NCBI GenBank assembly: GCA_029974835.1
Contig: JARKQN010000074.1
Span: forward strand, 1 to 49,735
DNA: 49,735 nt
Direction: 5' to 3'
Source: Bacteroidales bacterium
GTDB taxonomy: Bacteria > Bacteroidota > Bacteroidia > Bacteroidales > VadinHA17
Below the pieces are notes generated by a model. It had not been told where the DNA came from. It saw nothing but the letters and a program-made list of their open reading frames with translations, and ran no database searches. Positions 40,748-47,568 of this stretch are shown here, piece by piece (within the stretch, counting starts at the first letter, position 1; each line of letters starts with the position of its first letter). Made by a program: the position numbers and the translations under genes.

Positions 40748-43531
40748 TCAGTCACGTACAAGTTTTATTGTCTTAACCTGCCTTCCCGTTCTGAAACCAG
40801 CAAAATAGATACCGGCAGGAAGCTGATTTCCGTTCTGTAACCTGCCGTCCCATTGAATAACCGATACTCCTTCAGGGAGTTTTTTCCTTTCAGAATGAAA
40901 AATTGTCATTCCGGAGGAATTCATGATTGAAAATTCAACGGTTGACGGTTTTGAAAGAAACAGTTTAAACGTTACGGGCCCTGAAGACGGATTCGGATAT
41001 GCATTCACCTGAATATCCGGGACTGAGTAAGGGAAATCCTTTATGCCGAGATACGGCAGTGGAGATGCAAGTTTAACGGAAGTATAAAGCCGGTACTCAC
41101 CGGGCTGAAGTGTCATTGTTGCAGGAGAAGAGAAAACGAACAATGAATCCCCGGTAAAATACTCGTACCACTTTCCTGTTTTCTGGAAATTAACGCTGGT
41201 TACGGCCTGTGCCACGTCAAAATTGCCCACAACTGTTACATCCATTTCCGGGTCCGAAAGATAAACTGCCTTTTGCTTTCCCGAGAGCGAATAGCTGAAT
41301 GCCGGTACATGGAAAACATTATGGGCTGCCCTGAGGTCAAGAAGCAGTTTGTAAATCTTAAAAAGTCTGATTCGCTCAATTGTCGTGTAATAATCCCAGA
41401 GAATGGGTTTATTGCCTGTCCTGCCGTTATAATCGATTGACACATCATAACCAAGTTCACCGAACTGCCAGATCATTTTCGGTCCGGGTATTGTAAGAAA
41501 AAACAGAGCAGCAAGCTCCATCCTTTTTATGGCCGTCTGAAGGTTCTTTATGTTATAATTACCTGCTGAAGCGCCGTATGTCAGGCACTTGTACATAAGC
41601 CTCTCTTCATCATGACTTTCCATATACCCCACGAGGTTGGGTACGTTCCATCCCCTCGACAGGTGGGTAACACCCGAAAGGTCGGAAGTATATCCCATCG
41701 CTGCTTCGCCATACTGGTAATTCATGTTTCCCCATATCAGCATACCGGACTCAGCAAGTTCCTTTTCTTCCGCATTGGCTGTGAAGTGTTCAAGTATTAC
41801 ATAAGCATTCTGATTAACGTCCCATATTTTGCCGGCCATTCTTTTAAGAATGGCTATTCTTGAGGCGTCGTAGGCTCCGCCGTCGCCCGGGGTGTTCGTA
41901 AACCCCTTCGTGAAATCAAACCTGAAACCGTCGATTCTGTATTCGGTGAGCCAGTATGATGTTATCCTGTCGACAAGAGCTTTTGTGTCCGGGCTTTCAT
42001 GGTTGAAATCGGCGCCCCATTTATACAGAGTGTTGGGCGAAACGTCATTAAACCAGGGGTTTGGTGTCTTCATCACTATCTGATCTGTGGCGTAGTGATC
42101 GAGGTATAGCTGTACAAACGGCGACTGGCCGAAACAATGATTCAACACCATATCCGTTATTACAGCGATGCCTTTGCTGTGACAGCTGTCAATGAATGCC
42201 TTAAGGCTGTTTTTGGGTCCGTAGTATTTGTCGGGAGCAAAATAGAATGATACATTGTATCCCCAGCTCAGGTTACCCTCAAATTCGGTGACGGGCATTA
42301 GTTCGATGGCGTTCACCCCGAGTCGCTTCAGGTAGTTCAGTGTATCGGTAAGGGTTTTAAAGTCATGGGCCGCAACAAAATCCCTTACAAGCAGTTCATA
42401 AATCACTAACTTTTCCTTTGCAGGAGGCTGAAATCCGGTAGTTATCCAGTTATATGGCTGCTGTCCGGTCTGAAGTACCGAGACCATTCCCGTGGTCTTT
42501 CCTTTCGGATATTCAATAAGCCCGGGGTAGGTGGAAGATGTAATATACTCATCGTTAAATTCATCCAGCACTTTTTCGGCATATGGATCGGCAATGTAGA
42601 GTCCGCTGTCGACCAGATACTGGAAACGGTACTCTCGGCCCGGTTCAAGGTTGTCAATTTCCAGCCAGTAGCGCTCCCTGTCGGGGGTGGTTTTCATATA
42701 TCCTTCCTCACATGCAAGCCAGTCGTTGAAATCTCCGACTGCAAAGGCATACTCCTTATAGGGAGCATGCAGCACAAGGGTCACGGAATTATTTCCCGTA
42801 TAATTAATCCCGTCTTTCATCCCGGCAGGAACGGCTTCGACTGTGAGGGGGCTTCTCACAAAGACGAAGAAAGAGTCGGCTGCAAAGGCAGGCAGGTCCC
42901 ACGCCACCGCCCTGAACCAATACCCGCCGTATTCATCCAATGTCACGGTATCAGTAATCAGGTCCGGAGTTTTTCCTCCTTTTTTGTACTTTCCGTTAAC
43001 ATAAAGAGAAACCGAATCGGCATTGGTTGCGGATGCGCTCAGCTGCACTTCTGTTGACGGCTCTGCAACAAAAGAGTACCTTTCCGGAAGTGTAAAAGTT
43101 ACATTTAATCCCTGCTCAAACACGTCGATAAATATGTCGGGGCGTGTTTGTTTTGAACCTGTCGAATTGCGGAAGACCAGGGCTATTTTCTTTACCTTTT
43201 CACCTGGCAGAACATTGTAGAAACTCTCTATATTTGGTGAAATGACAAGCTCATACCTGTAATTTCCCAGGTAGTTGAGTTTTGGCTGTGTGCTGTTATT
43301 TGCCCAGGTGCCGATGACTTTCTGCCATAGAGCGCTTCCTTCAATGATAAGGCCGGTATGAACATAAATATCACCTGTGAAATTGTTCAGTTCGCCTGGG
43401 TCTTTACTTGTGTCGTAATATATTTTAATGACCTTCCCCAATACCGGAACTGCCGGGTCGGTTGTAACCATCTGGCCTTCAGCATGAATAAAAGTCATTA
43501 AAGCAAGAGAAGTGATAAGGAATGTCCGCAT
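40748..43531 (-). CDS. T9SS-sorted GH13 alpha-amylase
   Basis: A 927-residue exported enzyme with a signal peptide (residues 1-19). The N-terminal 200 residues are beta-rich, possibly starch-binding. A CBM48-like module follows near 245-330 (YAFAVGDFNDW). The GH13 barrel has Asp539 in DGFRFDFTKG, Glu581 in VILEHFTAN and Asp641 in MESHDEERL. The last 75 residues (YPNPSSGPVTFKLFL ... LPAGIYFAGF ... KTIKLVRD) are a type A Por sorting domain, so it is moved across the outer membrane by the type IX system and held on the surface or released. It makes the large glucan fragments that SusC/D/E take up. Confidence 0.94.
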   Translation of the reverse strand: MRTFLITSLALMTFIHAEGQMVTTDPAVPVLGKVIKIYYDTSKDPGELNNFTGDIYVHTGLIIEGSALWQKVIGTWANNSTQPKLNYLGNYRYELVISPNIESFYNVLPGEKVKKIALVFRNSTGSKQTRPDIFIDVFEQGLNVTFTLPERYSFVAEPSTEVQLSASATNADSVSLYVNGKYKKGGKTPDLITDTVTLDEYGGYWFRAVAWDLPAFAADSFFVFVRSPLTVEAVPAGMKDGINYTGNNSVTLVLHAPYKEYAFAVGDFNDWLACEEGYMKTTPDRERYWLEIDNLEPGREYRFQYLVDSGLYIADPYAEKVLDEFNDEYITSSTYPGLIEYPKGKTTGMVSVLQTGQQPYNWITTGFQPPAKEKLVIYELLVRDFVAAHDFKTLTDTLNYLKRLGVNAIELMPVTEFEGNLSWGYNVSFYFAPDKYYGPKNSLKAFIDSCHSKGIAVITDMVLNHCFGQSPFVQLYLDHYATDQIVMKTPNPWFNDVSPNTLYKWGADFNHESPDTKALVDRITSYWLTEYRIDGFRFDFTKGFTNTPGDGGAYDASRIAILKRMAGKIWDVNQNAYVILEHFTANAEEKELAESGMLIWGNMNYQYGEAAMGYTSDLSGVTHLSRGWNVPNLVGYMESHDEERLMYKCLTYGASAGNYNIKNLQTAIKRMELAALFFLTIPGPKMIWQFGELGYDVSIDYNGRTGNKPILWDYYTTIERIRLFKIYKLLLDLRAAHNVFHVPAFSYSLSGKQKAVYLSDPEMDVTVVGNFDVAQAVTSVNFQKTGKWYEYFTGDSLFVFSSPATMTLQPGEYRLYTSVKLASPLPYLGIKDFPYSVPDIQVNAYPNPSSGPVTFKLFLSKPSTVEFSIMNSSGMTIFHSERKKLPEGVSVIQWDGRLQNGNQLPAGIYFAGFRTGRQVKTIKLVRD

Positions 43532-43577
43532 CTTGTTTTTAATTTTCTGTACCTTAAGTGTGGTATTTCAGTGGGTC

Positions 43578-44741
43578 CTAATTCAATTCATACTTTTCCG
43601 TCATATAATTTATGCCTTTAAGGGTATTGCCGCTGAAATCGAAGAGAGTGTTGCAATCCCATGCGGAGCCAGTACCCCAGAGATCTTTCATGCCGGATGT
43701 TATCCAGGCCGGCTCCCAGTAAAATATTCCCTTACCTCCGCCCTCGATAATCTCCTTCACAAGCAATTTCAGGTAATTGAATTGCCCTTCCGCTGTTGCA
43801 GGGTAGTTGCCGTGTATTTTTGATATTTCTATTATGTTACCGTAACTGTCGGCGTTTTCTGTTGTCCAGGGATAGGCGGTTTCCATTATCATAACATCCT
43901 TACGGTATTTTGTCTTAAGCATTGCAATGGAATTGCTCAGTTCTTCGGGTTTTACAGTTGACCAGATATAATAGTAAGACAATCCGATGATATCATAATC
44001 GGTCAGTCCCTTCAGGCCGAGTCCGTTAAGCCATGAATCGGCATTTTCGGGCTGGGCGATGTGTATGATGATTTTTGGTTTCACTGTACTCAGATTCCCG
44101 GCGTCCCTGATTGCACTTATTGCCCCATTAAGGAGATATATCATATTTCCTTCATTATTGTTCCATCGCCCTCCTTCAGGCAGAAGGAACCCGGGGTTTA
44201 TTTCATTTCCGGGCTGCACATATTCCGGCATAAGCCCTGCCAGGTCAAGTTTCCTGAGAGTGGAAAAGGTATAATTGTAAAGGCTGTCGCGTAGCAGGGA
44301 GAGGGAAAGAGACTGCCATGCGGCAGGCTTCTGCTGTTTTGAAGGGTCTGCCCATGTGTCGGAATAATGGAAATCGAGACACACTTTCATTCCTTCCGCT
44401 TTTGCCCGTTCAATGCTTTTTTTCACATCATTGAAATCATTGTACATTTTATTTCCCGGGGGAGAATAAACGCTCCTTGTCCATTCAGGATTGTGGAACA
44501 ATCTGAGCCTTACGACATTTGTCCCGTACTCGGAAAAGATGTGATACGGATCTTGAACCTGACCCGAATCGCGGTACACCCCTCCCTTCTCAAGGATCTG
44601 GTTCACATACGAAAGATCGGCTCCCATGCAGAACTGATCATCGGTATAAAACACTCTTCCGTCAGTGTTCTCTTTGCTTTTCCGGCAGCAGGTTGAAAAA
44701 ACCAGGATTGCCAGGGTCAGGGTAATTGTTATGAATCTCAT
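43578..44741 (-). CDS. GH53 endo-beta-1,4-galactanase lipoprotein
   Basis: A 387-residue lipoprotein with a short signal and lipobox around FSTCC (Cys18/Cys19). The GH53 TIM barrel starts with MGADLSYVNQI. It has GTNVVRLRLF and CLDFHYSDTWADPSKQ. The acid/base is Glu180 in VQPGNEINPGF, and the nucleophile is Glu287 in MIMETAYPW. GH53 enzymes cut beta-1,4-galactan, the side chain of pectic rhamnogalacturonan I, which is not a starch activity. It lies between SusE and the amylase on the same strand, past the SusE terminator. Whether the locus also takes up galactan or the enzyme has a new specificity is open. Confidence 0.92.
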   Translation of the reverse strand: MRFITITLTLAILVFSTCCRKSKENTDGRVFYTDDQFCMGADLSYVNQILEKGGVYRDSGQVQDPYHIFSEYGTNVVRLRLFHNPEWTRSVYSPPGNKMYNDFNDVKKSIERAKAEGMKVCLDFHYSDTWADPSKQQKPAAWQSLSLSLLRDSLYNYTFSTLRKLDLAGLMPEYVQPGNEINPGFLLPEGGRWNNNEGNMIYLLNGAISAIRDAGNLSTVKPKIIIHIAQPENADSWLNGLGLKGLTDYDIIGLSYYYIWSTVKPEELSNSIAMLKTKYRKDVMIMETAYPWTTENADSYGNIIEISKIHGNYPATAEGQFNYLKLLVKEIIEGGGKGIFYWEPAWITSGMKDLWGTGSAWDCNTLFDFSGNTLKGINYMTEKYELN

Positions 44742-44802
44742 TGTATGTATTAATTAATCTTTTGTGCTCTCAGGCTTTTGGTTACTGCACGAAGGAGCTT
44801 TG

Positions 44803-44837
44803 AAAAAAAGAGGTTATCACTTTCATGATAACCTCTT
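44803..44837 (-). terminator. Intrinsic terminator after SusE
   Basis: On the minus strand AAGAGGTTATCA pairs perfectly over 12 bases with TGATAACCTCTT around TGAAAG, and the stem runs straight into a T-tract. It lies 18 bases after the SusE stop. It should end the susCDE transcript, so GH53 and the T9SS amylase would need read-through or their own promoter. No clear promoter is visible in the 60 bases before GH53. Confidence 0.85.
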
Positions 44838-44854
44838 CCGTAGTTCATACCATC

Positions 44855-45928
44855 TTAGTTCTTGACGATTTTATACTTATAAATCGTCTTGCTGAGATCA
44901 AGAGTAATTGTATAATTACCGTCAGCTGCAACGGGGATATTGTCACCGCCATATTCAAGTTTTTTATCGCCTCCGGTATCGCCGAGGTTGATGGCCCAGT
45001 CGTTGTTTGCCCTGAATTTAAAGGCTTTCCCGCCTGTAAGATTCAAAGTAACTGTCCATACTTTCTCTGAGGTGCTGTATGTCATTGGCGTATCGCTGCT
45101 CCATCCTCCGGGCGTTGCATCACCGATAACTGACCAGGTTGTTTTGACCCATTCATAGGTTGCTTCATTCAGGTTAGCCTTAATACGGAAGTACCCAGGC
45201 CCTCCCGATACTTTGATATTATTGCCACCCCAGCTGCCAATTTGAAGAGTACCTGAGGTTCCGCTCGGGTCAGGATCGCCGATAGTGTTAGCTTCTTCCC
45301 ATGCAGGAACTTTCAAAAGCTTGAACTCGGTATTTGCATCAGGGAAATAGAGAAAGCCTTCGTATTTTTCATCGCTTTTTGCGGATGTTATAACAGTCTC
45401 TTCATTCGCCGGGTTCCATCCCTGGTAGCTTCCGGGAACATAAAGTTTCGGGTAATTTATAACCACCTCGAAAGGTTTTACCGTTAATGAAACAGTATCG
45501 GAATAGACAACAGGGACATTCGGGTTTATCACCGCTTTTACCCTGCATTTAAGAGTAGCATTGACATCGGGTTCTGCGCCAAGGATAAGCAGCGTGGTGT
45601 TCATCTTTGAATTCAGCACCTCAAGTTCTGTTTTGTTAGTAACGCCGATGTCATTTGCATCCTTGAAGTCATTTGTAATCGTGACCTGAAGAGTATATGT
45701 TACGGCAGCCTGAAACCCGAAATCAGGGGCGTTCCACTTAAACGTGGTCATAACGTTGTTCTGAGTTGCTTCGGTAAGAGTATAGCTTGTGCCCCCGGCG
45801 GGTGCAGTGATGTCAGGTCTAACAATATTTGCCGTGCTCTTAAGGAAGGGACCCTCCGGAAGTTCCTCACAGGCACCCATTACGAGGAGCCCTGCGGCAA
45901 TGATTGACAGATAGTATTTTGTTTTCAT
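44855..45928 (-). CDS. SusE-like starch-binding outer-membrane lipoprotein
   Basis: A 357-residue lipoprotein with lipobox VMGAC (Cys20). Residues 35-150 form an Ig-like SusE N-terminal domain. A first glycan-binding module follows at about 160-250 (PKLYVPGSYQGWNPA), and a second at about 262-357 (WSVIGDATPGGWSSDTPM, FKFRANNDWAINLG). The repeated xxGxxxGW pattern and aromatic residues are typical of the starch-binding modules in SusE and SusF. It sits on the cell surface and holds alpha-glucan near SusC. It is 19 bases after susD and is followed by a strong terminator. Confidence 0.9.
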   Translation of the reverse strand: MKTKYYLSIIAAGLLVMGACEELPEGPFLKSTANIVRPDITAPAGGTSYTLTEATQNNVMTTFKWNAPDFGFQAAVTYTLQVTITNDFKDANDIGVTNKTELEVLNSKMNTTLLILGAEPDVNATLKCRVKAVINPNVPVVYSDTVSLTVKPFEVVINYPKLYVPGSYQGWNPANEETVITSAKSDEKYEGFLYFPDANTEFKLLKVPAWEEANTIGDPDPSGTSGTLQIGSWGGNNIKVSGGPGYFRIKANLNEATYEWVKTTWSVIGDATPGGWSSDTPMTYSTSEKVWTVTLNLTGGKAFKFRANNDWAINLGDTGGDKKLEYGGDNIPVAADGNYTITLDLSKTIYKYKIVKN

Positions 45929-45947
45929 ATCCGTATGTTTTTATTTC

Positions 45948-47558
45948 TTAGTTTGTATAACCCGTGTTTTGCGTCAGGTTGGGATTGGCGGCCACATCTG
46001 TTGCAGGAATCGGGAACAGGTCGAGATGACTGCTTGTTGAAGCCCCTGCCTTTATACCGCCTTTCCATTCCCACAGGTATGTGGTGTTGCTGAATTTTCC
46101 GAACCTTATGAGGTCTGTTCTGCGATGGCACTCCCAGTAAAGTTCACGCGCCCTCTCATCGAGGATGAAATTCAGATCGAGCTCTCCAGAAGTGATGTTG
46201 CCTGAAGTGTTGCCATAGGCTCTCTCCCTGAGTGCATTTACATAATTCAGCGCTGTTGTCAGGTCGCCTCCTGTACCGCCTCTGAGTACAGCTTCAGCAT
46301 ACATAAGATAAGCATCGGCAAGGCGGAATACCGGGAAGTCGGTATCGGGATGAGTGGCATCTTTCCCTGCAGCACCTGTCCTGGTTACGTTTTTCCATTT
46401 TTTAATTGCGTATCCGTCGGTGAAGAGGAATATATCGGAAATCGACTTCGACTGGCCGCTTGTATGGAACATGGCTCTCTTGTCGGTAGCTCCGGTTACA
46501 TCGGGGAACTTGTCAACAAACTGCGGGGTTGTACGGGTTCCTCCCCATCCGCCGCCGATACCAAATTCAGCGGGAACCATGCTGCCTCCCACGGCTGCGT
46601 TTACTATAAAGGTTGTACCGCCCCATGTTCTTGTGCTCACACCGTCAAATGCAATCGGGAATATGATCTCATTGCACAGGTTATTGTCGGCAAGGAAAAG
46701 GTGTGCATAATTCGGTTCTATGGTATACGGACTTGCGATAACCTTCTTAATCCACGTAAGAGCTTCAGTGTTCTTGTCGGTGTTGATATATACCTTGGCA
46801 TTAAGGTAAAGTTTTGCAAGCAGCATCCATGCGGCAGCCTGGTCGGCACGACCGTACTCATTCGTTTTTGCAGCCTTGAGTTTTCCTTCAATATCGAGAA
46901 GTTCCGTTTCGAGATAAGTAAAGAGGTCTGCTCTGGATATCTGCTGCGGCAGGAACGCCCCGACCTTGTTGTTTTCGTCGACAAAAGGAACGTTGCCGAA
47001 AAGGTCAAGAGCGTGATAATAACTGAGAGCCCTCAGGAATCTGGCTTCGGACTTGTATCTTTCAATGGTCGCCTTGTCAGCAGCCGAAAATCCCCTTTCG
47101 TCAAGTTTGGCGGGAGCACACTCCCTGATGAACTCGTTGCAAAGTGAGATCTGGTAATAGATTCTGTTGTACAAAGCCTTGATAAATTCTCCGCCTGAAG
47201 TCCAGGTCTGGAAATGATAATCTTTGAGGGTACCGTCATTCCATGCAATTACGGCCTCATCGGTTGTAAGTTCCTGGGCAAGCCAGAACTGTCTCAGGTA
47301 CTGAGAAAAGCCTTCGTCAATACCGCTTATGTCAGGGTTGCCGTGAGGTCCCTGCTGGCCGGAGAGGGCAAGACCTGCATAACATTTTGCCAGAACCTGC
47401 CGGTAGGCGGTAGTATCCTTATAAACCGTTGCAGACGTCACCACCAGCGGATCTATAGGTACTGTATCCAGGTCTTTCAAACACGATGTGACTGCCACCA
47501 TCATGGCAACCATCGCAACAGATATGGATTTAAAGTATTTCGTTTTCATTTTCATCAT
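45948..47558 (-). CDS. SusD-family outer-membrane glycan-binding lipoprotein
   Basis: A 536-residue RagB/SusD protein with a lipobox, VAVTSC (Cys26). It shows the TPR-like SusD fold, with SEARFLRALSYYHALDLFGNVPFV (parts at residues 168-190) and the C-terminal RLADAYLMYAEAVLRGG and DERARELYWECHRRTDLIRFGKF. SusD sits as a lid on the SusC transporter and captures the glycan. The 3' genes SusE and the amylases indicate starch or a related alpha-glucan. It begins 10 bases after the susC stop. Several Met codons lie within the first four residues; the first is used here. Confidence 0.93.
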   Translation of the reverse strand: MMKMKTKYFKSISVAMVAMMVAVTSCLKDLDTVPIDPLVVTSATVYKDTTAYRQVLAKCYAGLALSGQQGPHGNPDISGIDEGFSQYLRQFWLAQELTTDEAVIAWNDGTLKDYHFQTWTSGGEFIKALYNRIYYQISLCNEFIRECAPAKLDERGFSAADKATIERYKSEARFLRALSYYHALDLFGNVPFVDENNKVGAFLPQQISRADLFTYLETELLDIEGKLKAAKTNEYGRADQAAAWMLLAKLYLNAKVYINTDKNTEALTWIKKVIASPYTIEPNYAHLFLADNNLCNEIIFPIAFDGVSTRTWGGTTFIVNAAVGGSMVPAEFGIGGGWGGTRTTPQFVDKFPDVTGATDKRAMFHTSGQSKSISDIFLFTDGYAIKKWKNVTRTGAAGKDATHPDTDFPVFRLADAYLMYAEAVLRGGTGGDLTTALNYVNALRERAYGNTSGNITSGELDLNFILDERARELYWECHRRTDLIRFGKFSNTTYLWEWKGGIKAGASTSSHLDLFPIPATDVAANPNLTQNTGYTN

Positions 47559-47568
47559 GTTTTAATGG

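Noticed and set aside
46350-47147. A 265-codon open frame antisense to susD
   Set aside because: It lies wholly inside susD, has unusual Cys/Gly-rich composition and no start context; susD is fully supported.
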